64,000 nucleotides of DNA, from NCBI RefSeq assembly GCF_003417535.1, contig NZ_QVLS01000010.1, forward strand, positions 166,978 to 230,977, read 5' to 3'. Source of the stretch: Hydrogenophaga borbori (GTDB lineage Bacteria > Pseudomonadota > Gammaproteobacteria > Burkholderiales > Burkholderiaceae_C). The first letter of the stretch is position 1, and each line of letters opens with the position of its first letter. This document shows positions 26,419 through 40,042 of this stretch, one piece after another. A program made the translations under genes and the position numbers. Below the pieces are notes generated by a model, which saw only the letters and a program-made list of their open reading frames with translations, searched no databases and was not told where the DNA came from.

Positions 26419-27045
26419 TCAGGGCTGGACGAACTGCATCTGCGTGCCGGCCAGCTCCAGCAGGTCACCGTTGTGCAGGTCGATCCCATCGGTGCCCAGC
26501 GGTTTGCCATTGACCGTGGGCTTGACCGTGCCTTCCACCATGGCCACGACGTAACCATGCGGGCGGCGGGTGATGGCGGCCACCGCCACGCCTGGCTTGC
26601 CGATGGTGGTGACCACCTTGGTCAGCGCCACCTCGCGACCAGCGGCCGAGCCGCTGACCACCTTGATGGCCGCCGGGCCCAGGGTCGCGCTGGCGGATTC
26701 CGCGCCAGACACCACCGTGCCGGCGTTGATCACCGTGGTCTTCTCCTGGGACTCGGCTCCGTCATTGACGAACTTGATCTTGTACTTGCCAATTTCGACC
26801 GTGTCGCCGCCCTGCAGCTGCTGCTTCTTGATCGCCTTGCCGTTGACGTAGGTGCCGTTGGTGCTGTTGAGGTCTTCCAGGAAGACGTCGGCGCCCGACA
26901 TTTGCAGCACGGCGTGCTCGCCGCTGACGGCCAGGTTGTCGATGACGATGTCGTTGTAAGGACGGCGGCCCAGGGTGGTGCGGTCCTTGGTGAGCTGGAC
27001 CTCCTTGATGACGACGCCGTCAATGGAAACGATCATTTTCGGCAT
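26419..27045 (-). CDS. FHA-domain protein with two FHA-like modules
   Basis: The 208-residue protein begins with a canonical FHA domain (residues about 20-95): TTLGRRPYNDIVID, then SGEHAVLQM and LEDLNSTNGTYVNG, which contain the Arg, Ser and Asn residues that bind phosphothreonine. A linker rich in Val, Ala and Ser follows. The second half (about 130-208) repeats the fold in degenerate form (TTIGKPGVAVAAITRRPHGYVV, VNGKPLG), lacking the SxxH motif. Start ATG has a GAGGAG site 7 nt upstream. It is flanked by PP2C and phosphodiesterase genes. A cognate Ser/Thr kinase is not in the window. Confidence 0.88.
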   Translation of the reverse strand: MPKMIVSIDGVVIKEVQLTKDRTTLGRRPYNDIVIDNLAVSGEHAVLQMSGADVFLEDLNSTNGTYVNGKAIKKQQLQGGDTVEIGKYKIKFVNDGAESQEKTTVINAGTVVSGAESASATLGPAAIKVVSGSAAGREVALTKVVTTIGKPGVAVAAITRRPHGYVVAMVEGTVKPTVNGKPLGTDGIDLHNGDLLELAGTQMQFVQP

Positions 27046-27095
27046 GGCCGACTCCTCTGGGATTCCTGTAGGACTTGGTGTGGGATCAGAGCGGA

Positions 27096-27881
27096 TTATT
27101 GACCCAGCATGCGCGACAGCAGGCCGCGGCGGGTGGGTCGGGCGCGAGCAAACGCCAGTATCACAGAAATATTGTCGCGCCCGCCCGCGCCATTGGCGGC
27201 CTCCACCAGGGCCGTTGCCTTTTCCTCCAATGTGCCGGCGGTGACCAGCAGCGCGGCAATGCGTTCGTCGCTGAGCATGTCGTTCAGGCCGTCGGAGCAG
27301 AAGAGGTAGAGGTCGCCGTCCTCGACGCGGTATTCGTTGACTTCGAGCAGCACGGTGTCTTCCACGCCGAGCGCGCGCGTGACCAGATTGCGGTGCGTGG
27401 CGAACTGCGCCTGCTCCATCGAGATCAGGCCGGCGTCGATCTGCTCCTGCAGCAGGGAATGGTCGCGCGTCATCTGCACGAACTCGCCGCGGCGCAGGCG
27501 GTAGCAGCGGGAGTCGCCGACGTGGCCGATCATCACGCGGCCGTCGAGGAACACGCCCATCACCAAGGTCGTACCCATGCCCGCGTACTGCGCGTTGGCG
27601 TTGGCGGCGTTGAAGATGGAGCGGTTGGCGTTGTCGATGCAGATTTCCATCGCCCGCTTGAGCTCGCGCGCGCTGGATTCGAAGCCACCGTCGGCGATCC
27701 ACCGCCCGAGCTCCGTCTTGATGAAGGTGGTGGCCATGGCGCTGGCCACCTCGCCCGCGTTGTAGCCGCCCATGCCATCGGCGAGGATGGCCAGGCGGTT
27801 GTCGGGGTCGAGCGCCACCGAGTCCTCGTTGTTGTCCCTGACGAGTCCTGGATCGGTCAGGGCGTGAAACTCGAAATTCAT
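27096..27881 (-). CDS. PP2C-type serine/threonine protein phosphatase
   Basis: The 261-residue enzyme has all PP2C metal-site motifs: RDNNEDSV, ADGMGGYNAGEVAS, IGHVGDSRCYRLR, CSDGLND and GGRDNISVIL. It would dephosphorylate Ser/Thr-phosphorylated proteins in the cytoplasm, and the FHA protein encoded 50 nt downstream is a natural partner. A TATAAC box ends 9 nt before the ATG and no Shine-Dalgarno sequence is visible, so the mRNA may be leaderless. Confidence 0.92.
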   Translation of the reverse strand: MNFEFHALTDPGLVRDNNEDSVALDPDNRLAILADGMGGYNAGEVASAMATTFIKTELGRWIADGGFESSARELKRAMEICIDNANRSIFNAANANAQYAGMGTTLVMGVFLDGRVMIGHVGDSRCYRLRRGEFVQMTRDHSLLQEQIDAGLISMEQAQFATHRNLVTRALGVEDTVLLEVNEYRVEDGDLYLFCSDGLNDMLSDERIAALLVTAGTLEEKATALVEAANGAGGRDNISVILAFARARPTRRGLLSRMLGQ

Positions 27882-27890
27882 GAGGGTGGC

Positions 27891-27896
27891 GTTATA
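27891..27896 (-). promoter_or_regulatory. TATAAC -10 box of the PP2C-FHA-MBL operon
   Basis: The leftward reading is GGTATAACGCC, 9 nt upstream of the ATG at 27881. Confidence 0.4.
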
Positions 27897-28030
27897 CCGA
27901 TGGGGGAATCGAGGCGCGTTCGTCGGCGGACGACCGCTGGGGCTGGGGGCGCCGAAGGCAGGGCCGACCGACGCGGCCCGAAAGGTGTTGCATTTTGTTG
28001 CAGCCGCCCGCGCCGCGACAAGCTGTATCG

Positions 28031-28055
28031 GTGACAAGCGTCACGTTGCGCGCAA
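28031..28055. promoter_or_regulatory. Two adjacent palindromes between PP2C and sucD genes
   Basis: GTGAC-AAGC-GTCAC (28031-28044) is followed after one base by the self-complementary TTGCGCGCAA (28046-28055). They lie about 150 nt upstream of the PP2C gene and next to the sucD terminator. Either could be a protein-binding site; no regulator is assigned. Confidence 0.3.
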
Positions 28056-28061
28056 CAGGCG

Positions 28062-28091
28062 AAAAAAAAGGCAACGCGCGCGTTGCCTTTT
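28062..28091 (-). terminator. Intrinsic terminator of sucCD
   Basis: A perfect 26-bp palindrome (28066-28091, arms AAAAGGCAACGCG) gives a 13-bp stem. On the minus strand it ends in eight T residues. It starts 18 nt after the sucD stop. Confidence 0.88.
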
Positions 28092-28109
28092 GCACACCCT
28101 ACCGGGCGA

Positions 28110-29003
28110 TCAGATCAGGGACTTGAGCAGCTTGGCCATCTCGGACGGGTTGCGCGTGACCTTGAAGCCGCACTCTTCCATGATGGCCAGCTTGGCATCG
28201 GCCGTGTCGGCGCCGCCGCTGATCAGCGCGCCGGCGTGGCCCATGCGCTTGCCGGGGGGCGCGGTGACACCGGCGATGAAGCCCACCACGGGCTTCTTCA
28301 TGTTCGCCTTGCACCACATCGCGGCCTCGGCTTCGTCGGGGCCACCGATCTCGCCGATCATGATCACGGCGTCGGTGTCCGGGTCGTCGTTGAAGGCCTT
28401 CATCACGTCGATGTGCTTGAGGCCGTTGATGGGGTCGCCGCCGATGCCCACGGCACTGGACTGGCCCAGGCCGATTTCGGTGAGCTGCGCCACGGCTTCA
28501 TAGGTCAGCGTGCCCGAGCGGGACACGACGCCGATGCGGCCCTTGCGGTGGATGTGACCGGGCATGATGCCGATCTTGATCTCGTCGGGCGTGATCAGGC
28601 CCGGGCAGTTGGGGCCCAGCAGCAGGGTCTTCTTGCCGCCGGCGGCCTCCTTGGCCTTCATCTTGTTGCGCACTTCCAGCATGTCGCGCACGGGGATGCC
28701 TTCGGTGATGCAGATCGCCAGGTCCAGGTCGGCCTCGACGGCTTCCCAGATGGCGGCCGCCGCGCCCGCGGGCGGCACGTAGATCACGGAGACGGTGGCG
28801 CCGGTCTGCTTCGCGGCTTCCTTCACCGAGGCGTAGATCGGGATGTTGAAGATCGACTCGCCGGCCTTCTTGGGGTTCACGCCCGCGACGAAGCAGTTCT
28901 TGCCGTTCGCGTATTCCTGGCATTTCTCGGTGTGGAACTGACCCGTCTTGCCCGTGATGCCTTGGGTAATGACCTTGGTGTCTTTGTTGATGTAGATCGA
29001 CAT
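28110..29003 (-). CDS. sucD: Succinyl-CoA synthetase alpha subunit
   Basis: SucD carries the CoA-binding Rossmann domain and the active-site His of succinyl-CoA synthetase, which interconverts succinyl-CoA and succinate with ATP/GTP formation in the TCA cycle. The 297-residue protein shows TQGITGKTGQFHTEKC, LGPNCPGLITP, and the phosphohistidine region KRMGHAGALISGG. A GAGGAA site precedes the ATG. It follows sucC by 14 nt. Confidence 0.97.
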   Translation of the reverse strand: MSIYINKDTKVITQGITGKTGQFHTEKCQEYANGKNCFVAGVNPKKAGESIFNIPIYASVKEAAKQTGATVSVIYVPPAGAAAAIWEAVEADLDLAICITEGIPVRDMLEVRNKMKAKEAAGGKKTLLLGPNCPGLITPDEIKIGIMPGHIHRKGRIGVVSRSGTLTYEAVAQLTEIGLGQSSAVGIGGDPINGLKHIDVMKAFNDDPDTDAVIMIGEIGGPDEAEAAMWCKANMKKPVVGFIAGVTAPPGKRMGHAGALISGGADTADAKLAIMEECGFKVTRNPSEMAKLLKSLI

Positions 29004-29017
29004 GCTTGTTCCTCGGC

Positions 29018-30181
<1,164 letters not shown>

Positions 30182-30271
30182 GAGGTCTCTCTCAGGGATG
30201 GATCGTGTGTCCGGCGCGGCAGCGGCGGCCGGTAGACGGGCTCTCGGACGGAGCAACCAGGGAATGTATCA

Positions 30272-30286
30272 TGGTGCATCGCACCA
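30272..30286. promoter_or_regulatory. Inverted repeat between sucC and argC
   Basis: TGGTGC-ATC-GCACCA is a perfect 6-bp inverted repeat in the 168-nt divergent region. A rightward TATCAT (30267-30272) and a leftward TACATT (30263-30268) overlap or abut it, so it could be an operator acting on either gene. Confidence 0.35.
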
Positions 30287-30349
30287 ATCCGGGTCGCGGC
30301 GGCGCCCGCCCCAGGCGTTCGTCGGCCCGCCCCGCCACAGGAACCGCGC

Positions 30350-31276
30350 ATGGCCCACCAGATTTTCATCGACGGCGAAGCCGGCACCACCGGCCTGCAG
30401 ATCCGCGAGCGGCTCGTGAAGGAGCCGGGCGTGCAGTTGCTCAGCATCGCGCCCGAACGCCGCAAGGACCCCGAGGCCAAGCGCGAACTCATGGCGCAGG
30501 CCGACCTGGTGGTGCTGTGCCTGCACGACGACGCGGCGCGCGAATCGGTCGCGATGGTCGACGCCCTGCCCGGGCACAAGCCGCGCATCATCGACGCCTC
30601 CACCGCGCACCGCACCGCGGCGGGCTGGGTCTACGGCTTTCCCGAACTCACCGCCACGCAGGCGCAGGCCGTGCAGCGGGCCAACCGCGTGGCCAACCCC
30701 GGCTGCTACGCCACCGGCGCCATTGCGTTGATCCGCCCCCTGGTCGATGCCGGCCTGATTCCCGCCGACTTCCCGCTCTCGCTGCCCTCAGTCAGCGGCT
30801 ACTCGGGCGGCGGCCGCTCCATGATCGAGGCCTACGAGGCCGGCACCGCACCGCTGTTCGAGGCCTATGCGCTGGGCCTGTCGCACAAGCACCTGCCTGA
30901 GATCATGGCGCTCACGGGCCTGCAGCGCCGCCCCATCTTCATCCCGGCCGTGGGCAACTTCCGCCAGGGCATGCTGGTGCAGTTGCCGCTGCACCTGGAC
31001 GCGCTGCCGGGCCAGCCCCAGGCCGCCGACCTGCACGAGGCACTGCGGAAGCACTACGCCGCGAGCGCGGCCGCCGGCGGTTTCGTGAAGGTGCTGCCCC
31101 CCACGGACGACGGCAAGCTCGACGCCACCGCGCTCAACGACACCAACCTGATCGAGCTGCGCGTGTTCGCCAACGAAGCGCACCGCCACGCGGTGCTGAT
31201 CGCGCGCCTGGACAACCTGGGCAAGGGCGCCAGCGGGGCGGCGGTGCAGAACCTCAAGCTGATGCTCGGGCTGTGA
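30350..31276 (+). CDS. argC: N-acetyl-gamma-glutamyl-phosphate reductase, type 2
   Basis: ArgC reduces N-acetylglutamyl phosphate to the semialdehyde in arginine synthesis. The 308-residue protein belongs to the short type-2 class: it begins [18 protein letters not shown] (NADP-binding loop) and has the catalytic Cys in [12 protein letters not shown]. The substrate loop is [12 protein letters not shown], and the late His is in HKHLPEI. The long type-1 class has a different N-terminus. No other arg gene is nearby. Confidence 0.94.
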   Translation: MAHQIFIDGEAGTTGLQIRERLVKEPGVQLLSIAPERRKDPEAKRELMAQADLVVLCLHDDAARESVAMVDALPGHKPRIIDASTAHRTAAGWVYGFPELTATQAQAVQRANRVANPGCYATGAIALIRPLVDAGLIPADFPLSLPSVSGYSGGGRSMIEAYEAGTAPLFEAYALGLSHKHLPEIMALTGLQRRPIFIPAVGNFRQGMLVQLPLHLDALPGQPQAADLHEALRKHYAASAAAGGFVKVLPPTDDGKLDATALNDTNLIELRVFANEAHRHAVLIARLDNLGKGASGAAVQNLKLMLGL

Positions 31277-31281
31277 GCGAA

Positions 31282-31300
31282 GGCCGGTCAAGAACCGGCC
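31282..31300 (+). terminator. Possible terminator hairpin after argC
   Basis: GGCCGGT and ACCGGCC pair around CAAGA, 6 nt past the argC stop. There is no T-run, so it may act with Rho or serve the convergent recX. Confidence 0.4.
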
Positions 31301-31330
31301 GAATATCCCCGCCGAGTGGCCAGCGCCCCC

Positions 31331-31789
31331 TCAGGACATATCGCCGCGCCCCGCGTCGCCGATGATGCGCCGCGCCACCCCGGCGTCGAAACCTCGCGCC
31401 ACCAGAAAGCGCGCCTGGCGCGCCCAGTCGGCCGGGTCGGTCGGGGCGCGGCCGAATTTCTTGCGCCAGACCTCGCGCGCCCGCTCCAGTTCGCTGCCGC
31501 GCAGGCCGTCCACGGCCTGGGCCACCGCCTCGGCCGGCAGGCCTTTGGCCTGCAGTTCCTGTCGCACGCGCGAGGCCCCCAGGCGGGCGGCGCGGCGGTG
31601 GATCACCGACTCGATGACCCGCTGCTCGTCGATGAAGCCCCTGGCCTGCAGCTCGTCGAGCGCCTGCGCCAGTTCACCGGGTGTTTCCTCGTGCGAGGCC
31701 AGCTTGCGCTGCAACTCCGCGCGCGAGTGCTCGCGCTGCGCCAGCAGGCGCAGCGCGCGGCCTTTGAGAGAGGGCTTGTCGAAGCCCAT
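31331..31789 (-). CDS. recX: RecX regulatory protein
   Basis: RecX binds RecA filaments and limits their growth. The 152-residue protein is made of short helical repeats typical of the family ([51 protein letters not shown]). It lies 5 nt downstream of recA, the usual operon, and is transcribed from the recA promoter. Confidence 0.93.
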   Translation of the reverse strand: MGFDKPSLKGRALRLLAQREHSRAELQRKLASHEETPGELAQALDELQARGFIDEQRVIESVIHRRAARLGASRVRQELQAKGLPAEAVAQAVDGLRGSELERAREVWRKKFGRAPTDPADWARQARFLVARGFDAGVARRIIGDAGRGDMS

Positions 31790-31794
31790 GGCGC

Positions 31795-32919
<1,125 letters not shown>

Positions 32920-32968
32920 CGGTGGCTCCTGAGCGGTGAGTGGGTGTTGACTTAGGCTGACTGTGATC

Positions 32969-33023
32969 GCATCCAGTACTGGATGCATGGCCAGCAGTTT
33001 AGCCGCGTATTTCTCGCCAACAA
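32969..33023 (-). promoter_or_regulatory. recA promoter with LexA-type operator and adjacent 18-bp palindrome
   Basis: Leftward reading gives -35 TTGTTG (33023-33018), a 16-nt spacer and -10 TAAACT (33001-32996). Overlapping the -10 and start site is TACTGGATGCATGGCCAGCA (32978-32997), which matches E. coli's recA SOS box at TACTG-ATG...CAG-A positions, though the core is CTGG-N8-CCAG and not CTGT-N8-ACAG. A perfect 18-bp palindrome, GCATCCAGTACTGGATGC, at 32969-32986 overlaps it. LexA control is therefore likely but the exact site is uncertain. Confidence 0.6.
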
Positions 33024-33030
33024 GCCAATT

Positions 33031-33052
33031 TTTGGTCAGTTTGCCTGACAAT
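33031..33052. promoter_or_regulatory. Inverted repeat and GACAAT box before the marR gene
   Basis: TTGGTCAG and CTGACAAT form an inverted repeat (7 of 8 matching) around a 5-nt spacer. Its right arm contains GACAAT (33047-33052), a -10-like box 6 nt before the ATG at 33059. A repressor bound here would block that promoter, the usual MarR self-regulation. Confidence 0.45.
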
Positions 33053-33058
33053 CAGACC

Positions 33059-33532
33059 ATGGTTTCCTTGCCCGACGACCGCTGGCGCGGCGGCCACCTG
33101 GGCCGCCTGTTGGGCGAGGCCCTGCGCCGCTTCGACGCTCGCGTGCTGCATCTGATGGCGCACGACGCCGAGGTGCCGCTGGCCCTGTCCAACCTGGCGG
33201 CGCGCCAGCAGGTGGGCGCGGCGCACGTGCACATCACGCGCCACCTGTCGCTGCGCGGCTCGCGCCTCACCGAGCTGGCGCAGGCGGCCGGCATGAGCAA
33301 GCAGGCCATGGGCGACCTGGTCGCGCAGTGCGAGGCCTGGGGTCTGGTGCGGCGCGAAAGCGACCCGCGGGACGCGCGCGCGCGCCGCATCGTCTTCACG
33401 CCCGACGGCCTGCTCTGGCTGGACGCCTTCCGCCGCGCCGTCGCCCAGGCCGAGGCCGAGTTCGCCGCCCAGGTGGGCCAGGAGGTCGCCACGGTGGTGG
33501 CCATCGGCCTGGAAGCCTATGCGCAGGCCTGA
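33059..33532 (+). CDS. MarR family transcriptional regulator
   Basis: This 157-residue winged-helix protein has a dimerisation helix, then the recognition region RGSRLTELAQAAGMSKQAMGDLVAQCEAWGLVRRESDPRDARARRIVF-like arrangement: helix-turn-helix followed by a basic wing. ATG at 33059 (MVSLPDDRW) is chosen. An upstream in-frame ATG would add 32 residues overlapping the recA promoter. The ligand and targets are unknown. It is divergent from recA and upstream of a two-component system. Confidence 0.8.
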   Translation: MVSLPDDRWRGGHLGRLLGEALRRFDARVLHLMAHDAEVPLALSNLAARQQVGAAHVHITRHLSLRGSRLTELAQAAGMSKQAMGDLVAQCEAWGLVRRESDPRDARARRIVFTPDGLLWLDAFRRAVAQAEAEFAAQVGQEVATVVAIGLEAYAQA

Positions 33533-33560
33533 AGCGCCACTCGGGGCGCGGCGCCATCCC

Positions 33561-33566
33561 TACAAT
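33561..33566 (+). promoter_or_regulatory. TACAAT -10 box of the two-component operon
   Basis: CCTACAATGCCC lies 25 nt before the ATG at 33592. The short leader contains a GAGGAGA ribosome-binding site. Confidence 0.5.
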
Positions 33567-33591
33567 GCCCGACGACCTGAGGAGACAAGCC

Positions 33592-34256
<665 letters not shown>

Positions 34257-34260
<4 letters not shown>

Positions 34261-35744
34261 GCCAGCCCGCGCCGGACGACGGCACGGCGCGCCAGACCAC
34301 CCCCACCACCATCTCCTTCGGCCTGTTCCAGCGCGAGCAGCGCAGCCTGTTCGGCGAGATCCTGGACTGGATGCTCACGCCGCTGCTGCTGCTGTGGCCG
34401 CTGTCGCTCGCGCTCACCTGGGTGGTGGCGCAGGGCATCGCCAACAAGCCCTTCGACCGCGCGCTCGAATACAACCTGCAGGCGCTGGCGCAGCTGGTGG
34501 TGGTGGAGAATGGCGCGCTGCGCTTCGCGCTCGACCCGCAGACGCGCGACCTGCTGCGCGCCGACGACTCCGACCTGGTGTACTTCCAGCTCGTCGACGG
34601 GCACGGCCAGTTCGTCAGCGGCGAGGTCGAGTTGCCCGGACCGCCCCCCGACGAGGTGCCCGAGGCCGGCCGCGTGCGCCAGCGCGACGACGTGTTGCGC
34701 GGCGATGCGGTGCGCGTGGCCTACACCTGGCTCGCGCGGCCCGACCCGCGGCACCCGGTGCTGCTGCAGGTGGCCGAAACCACGGGCCGGCGCTCCACGC
34801 TGGCCAACGAGATCATCAAGGGCGTGATGGTCCCGCAGTTCGTCATCCTGCCGCTGGCGGTGTTGCTGGTCTGGCTGGCGCTGGTGCGCGGCATCCGCCC
34901 GCTGTCCGACCTGGAGCAGCGCATCCGCGCGCGCCGCCCGGACGACCTCAGCCCGATCGAGGAGGCCGACATCCCACAGGAGGTGGCGCCCCTGGTGGCC
35001 TCGATCAACGACCTGCTGGCGCGGCTGAAGGCCTCGCTGACCACGCAGCGCCGCTTCCTGGCCGACGCCGCGCACCAGCTCAAGACGCCGCTGGCCGGCC
35101 TGCGCATGCAGGCCGAGCTGGCGCAGCGTGAGTCCGACCCGGCCGGCCTGCGGGGCTCGCTGCAGCAGATCGCGCGCGCCAGCGCCCGCGCCACGCACAC
35201 CGTGAACCAGCTGCTGGCGCTGGCACGCGCCGAGACCACCGGCCGCACCCTGCCGAGCGCGCGCGTCGATCTGGCGCGGCTGGTCGCCGCCGTGGTGCGC
35301 GACACCGTGCCGCGCGCGCTGGAGCTGGGCGTGGACCTGGGCGTGGAAGGCGACCACGAGGTGCCCGAGGAGCTGCAGCTCACCGGCAACCCCACCCTGC
35401 TGCAGGAAATGGTGCGCAACCTCGTGGACAACGCCATGGCCTACAGCGGGCCCAAGGGCGTGGTGACCGCGCGCGTGCTGGTGGACCGCTTCAGCGGTGT
35501 GCAGCTGGTGCAGGTGGAGGACAACGGCCCGGGCATCCCGGTGAGCGAACGGGCACTGGTGATGCAGCCCTTCTACCGCGCGCTGGGCACGGACGTGGAC
35601 GGCTCGGGTCTGGGCCTGGCCATCGTGCAGGAGATCGCCCAGCAGCACGGCGCCACCGTGCACATGGAAGACGCGCACCCGGAGCGCGGCCGCCCGGGTC
35701 TGCGAGTGTCGGTTCGCTTCGTGGCGAAGCAGGCGAGCGAGTGA
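34257..35744 (+). CDS. Sensor histidine kinase, TctE-like
   Basis: The 495-residue membrane kinase has a first helix at about 37-58 (MLTPLLLLWPLSLALTWVV). A periplasmic 2CSK_N-type sensor domain and a second helix at about 195-217 (FVILPLAVLLVWLALV) follow. Then come HAMP, HisKA with the phospho-acceptor His in DAAHQLKTPLAGLRMQAEL, and HATPase (MVRNLVDNAMAYSG, VEDNGPGIP, DGSGLGLAIVQEI). TctE/TctD in other species senses tricarboxylates. No tctCBA transporter is adjacent, so the signal is unknown. The start is GTG at 34257, overlapping the regulator's stop. Confidence 0.88.
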
Positions 35745-35765
35745 AACCCGCCGCCCGCCGCCGCT

Positions 35766-36410
35766 TCAGCCTTTGTAGACGTTGAGCTCCAGGCGCTCGC
35801 GCTCCATGGCGCGCGCCACCGCCGGCAGCGCCGCGAAGCGCTGCACCAGCGCCCAGGTGGCGGGCAGGCTGTTGGGGTCGATGCCCGCGAAGCCGCCCCA
35901 ACGCAGCAGGGTGAGCGCGTAGGCGTCGAGCGCGCCGGGCTTGTCGCCGCCGAGCCAGGGGCTGGCCTTCTGGGCCAGCGCCTCGAGCTCGCCGAGCAGG
36001 CCGCGGTAGACCTCCACCGCGTGCGCCTTCACGGCCTTCTGCGCGGCCTCGTCGGCGGTGAACTTCTGGGGCATGAACACGTGCGTGAAGGTGGGGTGCA
36101 CGGTGTTGTTCATCCAGGCCAGGGTCTGCAGCGCGCGCGTGCGCGCCACGCCCGAGGCGGGCAGCAGGCCGGCCTCGGGGAACTGGGCGTCCAGGTAGAG
36201 CACGATGGCCGGGATCTGGGTGATGACCTCGTCGCCATCCACCAGCACCGGCACCTGGCCGCGCGGGTTGATGGCCAGGTACTCGGGCGCGCGCTGCTCG
36301 CCTTTGTGCAGCTTGACCATCGACGGCTCGAAGCTGGCGCCAGCGAGCTCGAGCGAGCTGTGCGGAACGAAGGAACACGCGCCGGACGCGTAGTAGAGCT
36401 TGAGGCCCAT
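35766..36410 (-). CDS. Glutathione S-transferase, beta-class-like
   Basis: This 214-residue protein starts MGLKLYYASGACSFVPH, with the Cys of ACS at the beta-class active-site position. The glutathione-binding RGQVPVLV and a helical C-terminal domain (about 88-214) follow. Bacterial beta-class enzymes bind glutathione tightly and protect against electrophiles. It lies 31 nt downstream of topB on the same strand. The YibF-like transferase at 15.9 kb is only distantly similar. Confidence 0.87.
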   Translation of the reverse strand: MGLKLYYASGACSFVPHSSLELAGASFEPSMVKLHKGEQRAPEYLAINPRGQVPVLVDGDEVITQIPAIVLYLDAQFPEAGLLPASGVARTRALQTLAWMNNTVHPTFTHVFMPQKFTADEAAQKAVKAHAVEVYRGLLGELEALAQKASPWLGGDKPGALDAYALTLLRWGGFAGIDPNSLPATWALVQRFAALPAVARAMERERLELNVYKG

Positions 36411-36441
36411 GGGATCGGTCTCCTGGAAGTGTTGAAGGAAT

Positions 36442-39399
<2,958 letters not shown>

Positions 39400-39402
39400 C
39401 TC

Positions 39403-39408
39403 TACAAT
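39403..39408 (+). promoter_or_regulatory. TACAAT -10 box of the SET-domain gene
   Basis: TCTACAATCCGC lies just outside the divergent topB start (39399). A rightward transcript would carry a leader of about 95 nt made mostly of the alternating tract. Confidence 0.4.
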
Positions 39409-39416
39409 CCGCTCCC

Positions 39417-39480
39417 ACGCGCGCTCGCGCATGCACACACGTGCGCGCGCTTGTCGTGCGCGCACCCACGCGCGCACTCG
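39417..39480. repeat. Alternating purine-pyrimidine (Z-DNA-prone) tract
   Basis: The topB-SET intergenic region is almost wholly CG/CA dinucleotides. Perfect alternation runs for 25 nt at 39426-39450 and again at 39455-39465 and 39467-39477. Such sequence flips to the Z form under negative supercoiling. It lies between the topB start and the SET gene, where supercoiling-sensitive control would make sense. Confidence 0.7.
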
Positions 39481-39510
39481 CATGAAACAACCTTACCAAA
39501 GAAATCCGAC

Positions 39511-40038
39511 GTGACGAAAACCCCGCGCAAGCCCTCGGCACGCTCCGCATCCCCGGCCAAGTCCAGCGACGCGCGCCGCATCCAGACGCGCCGCTCCGGG
39601 GTGCACGGCAAAGGCGTCTTCGCGCTGGTGGACATCGCGCCGGGCGAAACGCTGATCGAGTACACGGGCGAGGTCATCACCTGGGCAGAAGCGCTGGACC
39701 GCCACCCGCACGACCCGAGCGACCCGAACCACACCTTCTACTTCCACATCGACGAAGAACACGTGATCGATGCGAAGTACGGCGGCAACTCGGCGCGCTG
39801 GATCAACCACAGCTGCAAGCCCAACTGCGAGGCCGACATCGAGGATGGCCGCGTGTTCATCCGCAGCCTGCGCGCCATCGAGGCCGGCGAGGAGCTGTTC
39901 TACGACTACGGCCTCGTCATCGACGAGCCGTTCACGCCCAAGCTCAAGGCCCAGTACCCCTGCTGGTGCGGCGCCAAGAAGTGCCGCGGCACGCTGCTGG
40001 CGCCCAAGCGCGGCGGGCGCGCCACCAAGCTGGGGTAA
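39511..40038 (+). CDS. SET-domain protein lysine methyltransferase
   Basis: This 175-residue protein has a basic N-terminus (TKTPRKPSARSASPAK) and then a full SET domain: GVHGKGVFAL (SAM site) at 31-39, the NHSCKPNC motif at 99-106, and EELFYDYG at 127-134 with the catalytic Tyr. A post-SET Cys cluster CWCGAKKCRG lies at 151-160. It should transfer methyl groups from SAM to protein lysines. Bacterial relatives act on histone-like or ribosomal proteins or, in pathogens, on host histones. GTG at 39511 is the only sensible start. It overlaps the stop of a 10-codon frame (39482-39514). It lies 4 nt upstream of birA. Confidence 0.9.
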   Translation: MTKTPRKPSARSASPAKSSDARRIQTRRSGVHGKGVFALVDIAPGETLIEYTGEVITWAEALDRHPHDPSDPNHTFYFHIDEEHVIDAKYGGNSARWINHSCKPNCEADIEDGRVFIRSLRAIEAGEELFYDYGLVIDEPFTPKLKAQYPCWCGAKKCRGTLLAPKRGGRATKLG

Positions 40039-40042
40039 GGCC

